Assembly (NCBI RefSeq): GCF_001514195.1
Contig: NZ_KQ948737.1
Location: forward strand, 124,001 to 188,000
Length of the DNA stretch: 64,000 nt
Source: Streptomyces griseorubiginosus
GTDB lineage: Bacteria > Actinomycetota > Actinomycetes > Streptomycetales > Streptomycetaceae
Direction of reading: 5' to 3'
This document shows, piece after piece, positions 18,059 through 26,965 of the stretch (position 1 is the stretch's first letter; every line of letters starts with the position of its first letter). The translations under genes and the position numbers were made by a program. The notes under the pieces were generated by a model, which saw only the letters and a program-made list of their open reading frames with translations, made no database searches and was not told where the DNA came from.

Positions 18059-18079
18059 CATGATCGGACGGACAAGTCC
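18059..18079 (-). repeat. Right terminal inverted repeat of the IS element
   Basis: On the minus strand it reads GGACTTGTCCGTCCGATCAT plus G, matching the left repeat at 19 of 21 positions. Confidence 0.8.
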
Positions 18080-18212
18080 TAGGGCGTGCCGTCGGCTTCC
18101 CGCTACGCGTAAGAGCCGTAGACCATCTCGCAGGGCGGGAAGTCGTTCCGAAGGTGTCTGTGGGCCCCGGCGCGCTGGGCCCACAGACTTGTCCCGGACC
18201 GGGAGGCCGCCG

Positions 18213-18716
18213 TCAGGAGCCGACGATCTTGCGTACGTTGTCGATGGCACCGCAGTCTGCCTTGAGGTGACGCTCGCGCTCCTCGATGAACGCCTCGCCC
18301 AGTTCCTCGCGGCGCTCCATGGCCACGTTCTCGCGCGCCCCGTTCAGGATGGTGCGCTCCTCCTCGTCGGCGTGGTGCGTGACCGCCTGCACGAGTTCTT
18401 CCAGCTTCTCGTCCCACTCCTCGGAGCCGACCTCATCGACTTCCAGGAGTTCCAGGAGCGCCTTGTTGCCCTCCTCGTGCTCCTCCTCGCCGTGTTCCAC
18501 CTCGTCGTCGTCAATCTTCTTGTAGCGCTTCAGGGCGGGATAGACCTTCGCCTCTTCCGCCAGAGCGTGCGCGATCAGCAGACCGGAGAATTCACGAAGG
18601 GCGGCAGCACGGTCGGCTTCGACGCTGCGCATCAGGCGAAAGAGATCCTCCATCCTCCGGTGGTCCTCGAGAATGAGTTCGACGACGTCTAGTGTCTGCG
18701 CCATGGCGTTAGGCAT
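18213..18716 (-). CDS. Hemerythrin HHE cation-binding domain protein
   Basis: This protein of about 167 residues has the alpha-helical HHE pattern. Candidate iron ligands are His in LILEDHRRMEDLF, Glu/His in LLIAHALAEEAKVYP, and His-His with Glu in VTHHADEEERTIL. Bacterial proteins of this size bind a di-iron or mono-iron centre and are linked to oxygen or nitric-oxide sensing and stress. ATG 18716 is used; GTG 18719 and ATG 18704 are alternatives in the same frame. An inverted repeat, GCAGCA-N5-TGCTGC (18771-18787), about 55 bases upstream could be an operator. Confidence 0.88.
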   Translation of the reverse strand: MPNAMAQTLDVVELILEDHRRMEDLFRLMRSVEADRAAALREFSGLLIAHALAEEAKVYPALKRYKKIDDDEVEHGEEEHEEGNKALLELLEVDEVGSEEWDEKLEELVQAVTHHADEEERTILNGARENVAMERREELGEAFIEERERHLKADCGAIDNVRKIVGS

Positions 18717-18719
18717 CAC

Positions 18720-19097
18720 TTTCGTGCGGGGGACGTTGCAGGATCCCGGTACCCCGTCCCGCGCCGTTCAGCAGCACAATCTGCTGCGCGGGGTCAGCGG
18801 TGCAGTGCTTCGGTGAGCTGGGCGCATGCCGCACTCCAGGCCTGTCCAGTCCACGATGACCTTGGCCGGCGCGGTGCGTCGCAGCGTGAAGGGTCTCGGT
18901 CACCGTGATGCGAGTGCCGAGCTATAGTCATGAGGTCGCGAAAAACGATGTTCCGCAGTCCACACCCGCCGGACATCGCGCATACATCGATGCAGATGGT
19001 TCTGGTCGGTGAGCGTCTCCTTGCCGAGATCGGGCATCCCGTCCGCTTTCGGCGCTGACCATCGCCGGCGCCTGCCGGCGCACCACAGGAGCGCTGC
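18720..19097. other. Divergent intergenic region between the HHE and FAD monooxygenase genes
   Basis: No intact gene is seen. A stretch around 18800-18880 on the minus strand reads weakly like a STAS beta-strand (AKVIVDWTGLE), which is too short to call. The AGGAG at 19087-19091 belongs to the downstream monooxygenase. Confidence 0.4.
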
Positions 19098-20219
19098 ATG
19101 CAGAAGACCATCGCCATTGTCGGAGCGGGACTGGGCGGCCTGACGCTCGCCCGGGTACTACAAGCTCACGGCGTCGCCGCGACGATCTACGAGGGTGAGG
19201 CGTCGGCCACGACCCGCACCCAGGGCGGCCTGCTCGACATCCACGAAGAGACCGGACAGGTCGCGGTTCGCGCGGCCGGTCTCCACGACGAGTTCCTCAC
19301 GCTGGTCCGCCCGGGCGAGGACGCCAAGCGGGTCGTCGACCGCCACGGCACGATCCTGTACGACCTGCCCGCGGACCCCGGTTCGGCCCGTCCAGAGGTG
19401 GATCGTGGCGAGCTGCGGCGCCTGTTCATCGACTCACTGGAGCCCGGGACGATCAGGTGGGGTCACAAGCTCGCCTCGATCCGGCACCGTGTGGAGGACG
19501 GCTGCGTCCTCACCTTCGCGGACGGTTCCGCCACGCACGCCGACATCGTCATCGGCGCGGACGGTGCCTGGTCGAAGGTCCGTCCGCTGCTCACCCCCGC
19601 CCAGCCCGTCTACAGCGGAACCTGCTTCATCGAGATCGCCCTCGCCTCGGGCCGCCAGGACTGTCGGGCGAGCGTGGCCGCGATCGGCGGCGGCACGCTG
19701 ATGGCGGTCGCGCCGGGCCAAGGCATCATCGCGCATCGCTGTGCCGACGGGCAGGTGCGCGGCTACGTGGCGCTGAACAAGCCCGAGGAGTGGATGAGGT
19801 CGATCGACTTCGGCGACCCGTCCGCGGGCCTGCGTCACCTCGCCGCCGAGTTCGATGGCTGGTCGCCGCTGCTCACCGCGTTCGTGACACACAGCGACGC
19901 GGAGCCCTGGCTCCGACCCATCTACGCCCTGCCCGTCGGGCTCACATGGGACAGGGTGCCCGGCGTGACGCTGGTCGGAGACGCCGCGCACCTGATGTCG
20001 CCCTTCGCCGGCGAGGGTGCGAACCTCGCCATGTACGACGGGGCGGACCTGGCTACCAAGCTGGTTGAACAACCAGACGTCGAGGTCGCGCTCACCGCCT
20101 ACGAAGAGCAACTGTTCCTTCGTAGCAACGACTCCGCCGACCGATCGGCGCAGAACCTGAAGGACTTCTTCGGCCAGGAGGCACCGCAGAGCGTGGTGAC
20201 TCTGTTCGATCGCTCCTGA
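19098..20219 (+). CDS. FAD-dependent monooxygenase (TetX/PHBH-like)
   Basis: This 373-residue flavoprotein has an N-terminal Rossmann motif GAGLGGLTLARVL (residues 8-20), a central DIVIGADGAWSKVR (about 150-163) and the second FAD motif GDAAHLMSPFAGEGANLAMYDGADL (about 294-318). These define the class A aromatic or antibiotic hydroxylases that use NAD(P)H and O2, with TetX-like proteins as the nearest group. The substrate cannot be inferred. ATG 19098 follows AGGAG. The gene converges on a relic and the GH54 gene. Confidence 0.9.
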   Translation: MQKTIAIVGAGLGGLTLARVLQAHGVAATIYEGEASATTRTQGGLLDIHEETGQVAVRAAGLHDEFLTLVRPGEDAKRVVDRHGTILYDLPADPGSARPEVDRGELRRLFIDSLEPGTIRWGHKLASIRHRVEDGCVLTFADGSATHADIVIGADGAWSKVRPLLTPAQPVYSGTCFIEIALASGRQDCRASVAAIGGGTLMAVAPGQGIIAHRCADGQVRGYVALNKPEEWMRSIDFGDPSAGLRHLAAEFDGWSPLLTAFVTHSDAEPWLRPIYALPVGLTWDRVPGVTLVGDAAHLMSPFAGEGANLAMYDGADLATKLVEQPDVEVALTAYEEQLFLRSNDSADRSAQNLKDFFGQEAPQSVVTLFDRS

Positions 20220-20284
20220 CACCTCGGTCCAGGCGCCCACGGGTGCTGGGTGAAGTAGGCCTGACGAACGGGGAGTTCGTCGTG

Positions 20285-20387
20285 GCGCTCGCGGGCCCGC
20301 TGCCGAGATCAGCACGCCGGTGGTGGACAGCGGGACGGCCGCGGCCATGCCGAGGAACAGTCGGCGCGATGGTCGGGGGGCGCTCAT
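20285..20387 (-). pseudogene. Relic of a Tat signal peptide
   Basis: ATG 20387 on the minus strand begins MSAPRPSRRLFLGMAAAVP, followed by a hydrophobic core ending ISAAGPRA, a textbook twin-arginine signal. The frame then loses protein character and runs into the antisense of the monooxygenase. It looks like the leftover start of a deleted secreted enzyme next to the GH54 and GH43 genes. A chance resemblance is possible given the short length and weak ribosome binding site. Confidence 0.4.
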
Positions 20388-20475
20388 CTGGTGTCGCCAG
20401 GGCGAAGGAAGGTGCGGGCGGATGGACGACCCGTGGGGGCCCCGGCCCGGAGCCGCCCACGGGTTCGGTCCCTCG

Positions 20476-22032
20476 TCAGCTCCAGGGAGCCGCGGTGAGC
20501 CAGCTGGTGTCCTGGGCCCATGAGGTCGTGGAGTCCCAGGTGTTGGAGCCGCCGTTGCTCGCGATGTAGACCGTGTAGTTGTAGTGGCGGAGGTACTTCG
20601 TCGGGAAGTTGACGGACTGGAAGGAGGTGCCGACGCCGCTGTTGCCCGTGGTCGGGCAGAAGGTCGCGTCCTGGGCGAACGCGCTGCCGCCGTCGTCGAA
20701 GTTCAGGTTGAGCTGGTAGTTGTAGTGGCGCAGGAACTGGCCGGGCTTGTCGACCGACTCGAAGGACAGGCAGGAGGTGTTGGCCAGTCCGGCGCGGACG
20801 ATCCAGGTGGCGTCGGCCTTGTCGGTGGCCGAGCTGCCGGCGGTGATGTTGGAGATGACGACCTTGGTGTCGGCGTCGTTGTGGCGCAGGTAGTGCGAGG
20901 TGCAGCAGGGCGAGGTGGTGGCCTGGAGAGAGATCCGGGAGCCGGGGGTGAGGGTTCCGGTGCTGGTGGAGCCGCTGCTGTAGCCGGCGGCGGTGATGTT
21001 GGCCTGTACGGCGTTCTCGGTGGCGTCCGAGGGGTAGCCCTGGGTCATGACGCCTTCGTAGAAGGTGCCTTGGGCCCACTTGCTGTTGTCACCTCCGATG
21101 CCGAGGATGATCGCGCCTTCCTTGTGCATCGGGTTGTAGCCGGAGGCGGTGGGGCGTATTCCGTTGTAGAAGGTGGACAGGCCGCCCGACTGGGCGTCGC
21201 CGCCACGCAGGGCCCACTGGTTCGCGCCGCCCTTGAGCATGGCGGTCAGGAATCGGTGGTCGACGCTGGGGTTGCCCGAGTTGAGTCCGCGGTTGACCCC
21301 GGAGAAGAGGCCGTTCTCCAGGTCGGCCATGACCCAGGGGCCGTTGCCGCTGCCCCAGCCCCAGCCCTTGTTGTTGCCGAAGTAGAGGGCCTCCATGTGG
21401 CCGTTGCCGGTGTCCAGGTTGTTGGTCTCGGCGTTGCCGTAGTCGAAACAGCAACCGCCGTTGAAGTGCTTGCCGTTGAAGATCGCGTACATGCCCTCGG
21501 GCTGGTCGCCGGTGGCGATGCCGTTGGTGTTGTTGTTGCGGTAGCCGGTGCCGGGGGCGATGTAGACGCCGTACGCCTTGTGTCCGCCGACGGTGACCGG
21601 AGCCTCGACGGCGTTGGCGAGGTTGTCGGGCCCGCCGGCGGCCCCGCCTCCGGGCGCCTGGGTGAGGTTGTTGTGCTTGGGCGACTGGTCGTAGATGACG
21701 GTGATGACGCAGCTGGTGTTCGCGCAGAAGGTGTCCTGCTGTGCGGCGTCGGCGTATCCGCCCGCGCTCAGCAGGCCGATGTCCTTCGTCGCGTTGTCGG
21801 AGGCGCGCTTGACCTGGTACAGCGGGCCGTTGTACGCCCCGTACAGGGCGCGGGTGGTGCTGTGCGCGGCGACGCACGGGGTGTTGCCCGTGGCGTAGAT
21901 GTCGCACGGCCCCTGGGTGGCGGCCTGCGAGGGGGCGGCCGTGGCGGTGAGCAGGCCGCCGGCGAGGGCGGCGGTGGCTCCTGTTGCCAGCAGTGCGCGT
22001 CTGACGCGCCGTATCCACTGTTTCTTGATCAT
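20476..22032 (-). CDS. Secreted GH54 alpha-L-arabinofuranosidase with AbfB (CBM42) domain
   Basis: This 518-residue exported enzyme has a signal peptide (1-37), a GH54 catalytic domain (38-350) and a C-terminal AbfB arabinose-binding beta-trefoil (about 365-518) with three repeats of the kind YLRHNDAD, FLRHYNYQL and YLRHYNYTV. Family nucleophile Glu is expected in GHMEALYFGN, and the acid/base Asp in or near LGIGGDNSKWAQG. Conserved cysteines (GPCDIY, NTPCVAA, GGCCFDYG) match the disulfides of GH54. It removes alpha-1,2/1,3/1,5-arabinofuranose from arabinan and arabinoxylan. ATG 22032 follows AGGAG. It lies 188 bases behind the GH43 gene on the same strand. Confidence 0.93.
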   Translation of the reverse strand: MIKKQWIRRVRRALLATGATAALAGGLLTATAAPSQAATQGPCDIYATGNTPCVAAHSTTRALYGAYNGPLYQVKRASDNATKDIGLLSAGGYADAAQQDTFCANTSCVITVIYDQSPKHNNLTQAPGGGAAGGPDNLANAVEAPVTVGGHKAYGVYIAPGTGYRNNNTNGIATGDQPEGMYAIFNGKHFNGGCCFDYGNAETNNLDTGNGHMEALYFGNNKGWGWGSGNGPWVMADLENGLFSGVNRGLNSGNPSVDHRFLTAMLKGGANQWALRGGDAQSGGLSTFYNGIRPTASGYNPMHKEGAIILGIGGDNSKWAQGTFYEGVMTQGYPSDATENAVQANITAAGYSSGSTSTGTLTPGSRISLQATTSPCCTSHYLRHNDADTKVVISNITAGSSATDKADATWIVRAGLANTSCLSFESVDKPGQFLRHYNYQLNLNFDDGGSAFAQDATFCPTTGNSGVGTSFQSVNFPTKYLRHYNYTVYIASNGGSNTWDSTTSWAQDTSWLTAAPWS

Positions 22033-22220
22033 GAAGGACTCCTACGCAGAGTGGAGCGGGGAGATGAGCGGAATTCCCGGGCGCCGCAGGCACGGCGGCA
22101 GCCCGGCCCGGCCGCTGGGGCCGGGGGCCGGCCAAGGCGGCAGGCGCCGACGCCGGAGTTTGTGTTCGGGTCCGCTGGAGGAGCGGCGGACCCCGCGGAG
22201 CGGTCCGTGAGACGGCCGGA

Positions 22221-23648
22221 TCAGTTCGTCACGCGGAAGGTGGCGTCGCCGCGGCCCAGAGTGGTGGTGATGGGGTCGAGGCGCAGCTGGTAGGCGTAGT
22301 GGCGGATGTAGTAGCCGGGGTGGTTGTACGACTCGAAGGACGACCAGGTCGGATCGGCGAGGCCGGCGACCTTGCGGAAGGTGGCGTCGGCGGCGAACTG
22401 GGCGGAGCCGTCGTTGCGGACGAGCTGGAAGTCGTAGTTCTGGTGGCGCAGGAACCAGCCGGGGTAGTTCACCGACTCGAAGGAGACGGTGCCGGTGCCC
22501 ACCAGGCCGGGCCGTGGCCGGAACTGGGAGTCCTGGGCGGGGGTGACGTTCGCGTCGATGCGCACGTCGAAGTTGGTCTGGCGCACGTACCGGTCCTGGT
22601 AGTTGTACGACTGGAGTCGCTGCGCCGGGGTGTTGGGCCAGCGGGCGAGGACGCGGCTCTCCTCGGCGGAGGTGAGGGGCATGATCGCGCCGTGGCGCTT
22701 GGCGGTGCCGCCCATGTCGTAGTCGGCCGCCGGCTGGAGCTGGTAGGTGCTGACGTCGAACGGGTTGGTCGTCAGGATCGGCCGGTATTCGCGTACGCCC
22801 TGCGGGTTGTTGTAGTCGATGTAGAGGGCCCACTGATTGCTGTTCCGGAACTTCATCCAGACCGGGCCTTCGACCACGTTGCCGGTCAGGCCGATGCTGG
22901 AGAGGTTGCCGAGGTTGGTCCAGGTCCCGAGGATCGAGTTGCTGCCCTCGATGTTGTTCTTGCCGTCGCCGGAGGCCCTCAGGTAGCGGTAGGGGCCGGT
23001 ACCTGCGGGCACCTCGGTCATCTGGGTGTCGACGACTGCGGTGGTGCCGGGTGGGTCGATCCAGATCTGCGGGGTGGTGATGGCGTGGAAGTCCGTGGTG
23101 CGGGCGGCGTAGATGCGGTACTTGTTGATGCCGTTCAACGTGGCGTTGGTCGCCCAGTACAGGACGTAGTCATGGGTCTCGGGGTTCCAGATCGCCTCCG
23201 GCGCCCACGCGTTCTTTCCGCCGGGGACCAGTGAGGCGGCGGGGAGCAGCCACGGGTCCGACCAGTTCACCAGGTCGGTCGACTCCCACACCACGAAGTT
23301 GGGGCTGCCGTCGGCGTACGTCGAGCCGCAGTTGATGCACAGGTCGGTGGCGATGATCCAGTACTTGCTGCCGTCCTGGGAGCGCACCAGTGCGGGGTCG
23401 CGCACGCCCTTAGTCCCGATCTTCGAATTGAGGACCGGCTGTCCGCCGTTGAGGTCGTTCCAGTGCAGGCCGTCCGCGCTGTGCGCGACGTACAGCTGCT
23501 GACCGGTCGCGGAGTCGCCGGTGAAGTGCACCATCAGGTACCCGGGGTCGGCTGCGGCCGCCCGCTGGGGCGTGCTCAGGGCTTGGCCCGTGAGCAGGAG
23601 GCAGACGGCGAGCACTATCACGGTCAGCCGGGCGCGGAGCACAGTCAT
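22221..23648 (-). CDS. Secreted GH43 arabinosidase-type glycosidase with AbfB (CBM42) domain
   Basis: This 475-residue protein has a signal peptide (1-31), a five-bladed beta-propeller GH43-like domain (about 33-320) with GVRDPALVR and VVEGPVWMKF as likely acidic active-site segments, and a C-terminal AbfB domain (about 335-475) with YVRQTNFDVR, FLRHQNYDFQ and YIRHYAYQLR repeats. It should attack arabinan or arabinoxylan side chains outside the cell. ATG 23648 is supported by AGGAG five bases upstream; the longer frame is out of the signal-peptide register. It is probably co-transcribed with the GH54 gene and divergent from GH127, with a shared operator motif between. Confidence 0.9.
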   Translation of the reverse strand: MTVLRARLTVIVLAVCLLLTGQALSTPQRAAAADPGYLMVHFTGDSATGQQLYVAHSADGLHWNDLNGGQPVLNSKIGTKGVRDPALVRSQDGSKYWIIATDLCINCGSTYADGSPNFVVWESTDLVNWSDPWLLPAASLVPGGKNAWAPEAIWNPETHDYVLYWATNATLNGINKYRIYAARTTDFHAITTPQIWIDPPGTTAVVDTQMTEVPAGTGPYRYLRASGDGKNNIEGSNSILGTWTNLGNLSSIGLTGNVVEGPVWMKFRNSNQWALYIDYNNPQGVREYRPILTTNPFDVSTYQLQPAADYDMGGTAKRHGAIMPLTSAEESRVLARWPNTPAQRLQSYNYQDRYVRQTNFDVRIDANVTPAQDSQFRPRPGLVGTGTVSFESVNYPGWFLRHQNYDFQLVRNDGSAQFAADATFRKVAGLADPTWSSFESYNHPGYYIRHYAYQLRLDPITTTLGRGDATFRVTN

Positions 23649-23959
23649 CGGATCTCCTGTCTGGCGCGGATGCCACCGCCGGGCGAAAGGGGGAGCGCGA
23701 TGGCCGGGGGAATGCGGTCTCGGAGAGGCGGGAGGGGACCCGGACACCGACGGACCCGGACACCGCCGGGGCCGGACGGGGATCCGAACGGCGGTGTCGC
23801 ACCGCCGCGTCCAGCACTGTGTCGGCCCAGGTGGGGCGGTTGCGGCTCGGGCCAGGTGTCGGTCAGTCGTCTCAGCAACCGTGATGGCGTTTGAGGCGGG
23901 TGGCGCTTCGGCCGGAAGCCTTCATAGGCAACTCGCTTTCTCCTCAAGCAGGTTGGACG

Positions 23960-23983
23960 ATATTTCGAACGCCGTTCGTGAAA
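23960..23983. promoter_or_regulatory. Putative arabinan-regulon operator, copy 1
   Basis: ATATTTCGAACGCCGTTCG followed by TGAAA contains a perfect CGAACG-C-CGTTCG palindrome. It shares the pattern ATATTTCGAAC-NN-CGTT-Y-G-N-GA with copy 2. Site size and central CG are typical of LacI-family operators. Confidence 0.55.
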
Positions 23984-24202
23984 TCGGGCAGAGGCTAGAT
24001 CCGCAGAAGAGAGCGCGTCAATACGTCCGACACATCCGATTTACCGAACGCACACGTGGGCGACCCGGCGCTCATCCGGCCCCCTGAAGTCGTCCCACGA
24101 GAGCGCCCCGTGCAGCCCGTTCGAGTTTCTGTGTCACAAGGCTGGACACAGGCAACGTCCATACTCGTTAATCCTCCAATATGTCAGCGAAGACCGCGTT
24201 CT

Positions 24203-24226
24203 ATATTTCGAACAACGTTTGAGAAG
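24203..24226. promoter_or_regulatory. Putative arabinan-regulon operator, copy 2
   Basis: ATATTTCGAACAACGTTTG followed by AGAAG lies about 95 bases before the GH127 start codon. It is less symmetric than copy 1 but in the same orientation. Confidence 0.55.
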
Positions 24227-24318
24227 TCGAACCATTTGAGCCAGCGCCCGAGCGTCAGACGTGCGAGCGGACACATCACAACTCCAAGCAGTCGCCCTGC
24301 CCTTCCGAAAGGACCGAG

Positions 24319-26622
24319 ATGTCTCCCTCCGTCAGCAGACGTCGCCTCCTGCAACTGGCCGGGGTCGCCGCCGCCTCCTCTGCCACCGGGTCCGTCCTCG
24401 GCGCGTCTGCGGCCCAGGCGGCCATCGCCCCCGCGAGGACCGACATCGGAGTCCTGGCACACCCCTTCGAACTCGGCCAGGTCCGGCTCACCGCGAGCCG
24501 GTGGCTGGACAACCAGAACCGCACCCAGAACTACCTGCGGTTCATCGATGTCGACCGACTGCTGTACAACTTCCGCGCCACCCACAGGCTGTCCACCAAC
24601 GGCGCGGCCGCGGGCGGCGGCTGGGACGCACCGAACTTCGGCTTCCGCACCCACATCCAGGGGCACTTCCTCACGGCATGGGCACAGTCGTACGCCGTGA
24701 CCGGGGACACCACCTGCCGGGACAAGGCCACCTACATGGTCGCGGAACTGGCCAAGTGCCAGGCCAACAACAGCGCCGCGGGCTTCAACCCCGGGTACCT
24801 CTCCGGCTACCCCGAGTCCAACTTCACCGCTCTCGAGCAGGGAACCAGTGGCGAGGTCCTGTACTACACCCTCCACAAGACCCTCACCGGCCTGCTGGAC
24901 GTATGGCGCCACATCGGCAGCACACAGGCCCGGGACGTACTGCTCGCCCTGGCCGGATGGGTCGACTGGCGCACCGGCAGGCTGACCACCCAGCAGATGC
25001 AGACCATGCTGCGCATCGAGTTCGGCGGCATGAACGCCGTGTTGACCGATCTCTACCAGCAGACGGGCGACGCACGGTGGCTCACCGTCGCCCAGCGCTT
25101 CGACCACGCCGCGGTGTTCGACCCCCTGGCGGCCAACCAGGACCAGTTCAACGGACTGCACGCCAACACCCAGGTGCCCAAGTGGATCGGGGCCGCCCGG
25201 GAGTACAAGGCCACCGGCACCACCCGCTACCGGGACATCGCCACCAACGCCTGGAACATCACCGTCAACGCGCACACCTACGCCATCGGCGGCAACAGCC
25301 AGGCGGAGCACTTCCGCGCCCCGAACGCCATCGCCGGCTATCTGACCAACGACACGTGCGAGAGCTGCAACACCATCAACATGCTCACCCTCACACGGGA
25401 GCTGTTCACGCTGGACCCGAACCGCGTGGCGCTGTTCGACTACTACGAGCGGGCGTGGCTGAATCAGATCATCGGCCAGCAGAACCCGGCTGACGACCAC
25501 GGCCACGTCACCTACTTCACCCCCCTCAAGCCGGGAGGTCGGCGCGGTGTCGGCCCGGCGTTGGGCGGCGGCACCTGGAGCACCGACTACGGCACCTTCT
25601 GGTGCTGCCAGGGCACGGGCCTGGAGATGCACACCAAGCTGATGGACTCCATTTACTTCCGCAACGACACCACGCTGACCGTCAACATGTTCGTGCCGTC
25701 GGTACTCACCTGGACGGAGCGCGGTATCACCGTCACCCAGACGACGACCTACCCCGTCAGCGGCACGACGACCCTCCAGGTCACCGGCAGCGTCAGCGGA
25801 ACGTGGGCGATGCGCATCCGTATACCGAGCTGGACCAGCGGGGCCGTCATCAGCGTCAACGGCGTCGCGCAGAGCGTCTCCACCACGCCCGGCACCTACG
25901 CCACCCTGAACCGCTCGTGGACCTCCGGCGACACGGTCACCGTCCGCCTGCCCATGCGGATCGGCATCCGACCGGCCAACGACAACGCGAACGTCGCCGC
26001 GATCACCTACGGCCCGGTGGTCCTCGCGGGCAACTACGGTGACTCCACGCTCAGTTCCCCGCCCGCGCTGACCACGTCCTCCATCAGACGGACCAGCAGC
26101 AGTTCACTCGCCTTCACCGCCACGTCTGGCGGCGCCACCGTCAACCTCGGCCCGTTCTACGACGCGCACGGCTTCAACTACACCGTCTACTGGAACACCA
26201 CCGGCAACACCGTCCGTCTCGTCAACGCAAGCAGCGGTCTCCTGCTGGGCATCCAGAACATGTCCACTGCCAATGGCGGCCGCGCTCTGCAGTGGACGGA
26301 CAACGGCACCGCCGACCACGAATGGGAAATGATCACGGACGGAAACGCGGTCCGCTTCCGCAACGCCAACAGCGGCAAGGTGCTCGGCGTCCTGAACATG
26401 GACACGGCGGACGGCGCGACGGTCCTGCAGTGGTCGGACAACGGCACCGCCGACCACAAATGGACCCTGCTCGACCAGGGCGACGGGACCTACAAGATCC
26501 GCAACGTGAACAGCGGCAAGTTGCTCGCCATCGCGGGCAGTTCGACCGCGGTCGGCGCGTTCGCGGTCCAGGACGCGGACGACGGCACCGCCGACAACCG
26601 CTGGCGCATCGTGCTGAGTTAG
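24319..26622 (+). CDS. Secreted GH127 beta-L-arabinofuranosidase with ricin-type lectin domain
   Basis: This 767-residue protein has a Tat signal (SRRRLLQLAGVAAASSATG, to about residue 34), a GH127 (alpha/alpha)6 catalytic domain with beta-sandwich (about 45-615) and a C-terminal ricin B / CBM13 beta-trefoil (about 627-767) with three VLQWSDNGTADHKW-like repeats. The zinc-thiolate active site of GH127 is recognisable: Cys-Glu-Ser-Cys at 347-350 and the Cys-Cys pair in WCCQGTG near 429-430, the second set containing the nucleophilic Cys. It releases beta-L-arabinofuranose from plant glycoproteins or arabinans. ATG 24319 follows GAAAGGACCGAG. Confidence 0.93.
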   Translation: MSPSVSRRRLLQLAGVAAASSATGSVLGASAAQAAIAPARTDIGVLAHPFELGQVRLTASRWLDNQNRTQNYLRFIDVDRLLYNFRATHRLSTNGAAAGGGWDAPNFGFRTHIQGHFLTAWAQSYAVTGDTTCRDKATYMVAELAKCQANNSAAGFNPGYLSGYPESNFTALEQGTSGEVLYYTLHKTLTGLLDVWRHIGSTQARDVLLALAGWVDWRTGRLTTQQMQTMLRIEFGGMNAVLTDLYQQTGDARWLTVAQRFDHAAVFDPLAANQDQFNGLHANTQVPKWIGAAREYKATGTTRYRDIATNAWNITVNAHTYAIGGNSQAEHFRAPNAIAGYLTNDTCESCNTINMLTLTRELFTLDPNRVALFDYYERAWLNQIIGQQNPADDHGHVTYFTPLKPGGRRGVGPALGGGTWSTDYGTFWCCQGTGLEMHTKLMDSIYFRNDTTLTVNMFVPSVLTWTERGITVTQTTTYPVSGTTTLQVTGSVSGTWAMRIRIPSWTSGAVISVNGVAQSVSTTPGTYATLNRSWTSGDTVTVRLPMRIGIRPANDNANVAAITYGPVVLAGNYGDSTLSSPPALTTSSIRRTSSSSLAFTATSGGATVNLGPFYDAHGFNYTVYWNTTGNTVRLVNASSGLLLGIQNMSTANGGRALQWTDNGTADHEWEMITDGNAVRFRNANSGKVLGVLNMDTADGATVLQWSDNGTADHKWTLLDQGDGTYKIRNVNSGKLLAIAGSSTAVGAFAVQDADDGTADNRWRIVLS

Positions 26623-26630
26623 TGCGGTGA

Positions 26631-26647
26631 CCGGCAGCCTTTGCCGG
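26631..26647 (+). terminator. Hairpin behind the GH127 gene
   Basis: CCGGCA-N5-TGCCGG forms a perfect 6-bp stem 8 bases after the stop codon. There is no T-run. Confidence 0.5.
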
Positions 26648-26965
26648 GTTGCTCGTTGTGGCGGGTGCCGTGACGACATTCGGCAAGGGCGGCCGGTATG
26701 GCATCACTGGTTGGAGTTGGCGGCTGACCGTGCGGGAAGGACAGAAGCTGCAGCGGGCCGTCCGGCAGGAAAGTGCCGAACGGCTCTCCCCCGCGCCCTT
26801 GGCGAGAACTGGGCGTATGGCATGTAGTCCTTCTGTCTTACGGATATCCCTTGTCGGTGCCACACTCCTCTGTGCACGGCTCTCCACCGCAAGCACACTC
26901 ACGGCGTCCGGCCGGCCTGGCCGCTTCTGCGGCAACCGCCGCTCCTTACAGAGGACTTTCGCGCA
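26648..26965. other. Intergenic region, nothing recognised
   Basis: There are 318 bases with several short open frames but no ribosome binding site, motif or repeat worth naming, apart from GAGG near 26952 before the next gene. Confidence 0.4.

Larger units (their letters stand above)
16612..18079. mobile_element. IS5-family element enclosing a passenger gene (1468 bp)
   Basis: The element is bounded by 21-bp imperfect inverted repeats (16612-16632 and 18059-18079, 19 of 21 matching). It contains an IS5-type transposase in two overlapping frames on the minus strand and, between transposase end and left repeat, a separate plus-strand gene (16661-17095). Flanking tetranucleotides CTGG and CTAG are similar but not an exact target duplication. 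Known IS5-family elements are usually 0.8-1.3 kb and mostly carry only the transposase. Confidence 0.75.
23649..24318. other. Regulatory region between divergent arabinan-degradation genes
   Basis: These 670 bases contain no gene I can support. They hold two copies of an operator-like motif (23960-23983 and 24203-24226) and the promoters of the GH43-GH54 unit and of GH127. Confidence 0.6.

Noticed and set aside
18800..18903. Possible STAS-domain remnant on the minus strand
   Set aside because: Only about ten residues (AKVIVDWTGLE) look right and the phosphorylation loop is missing. Too short to support.
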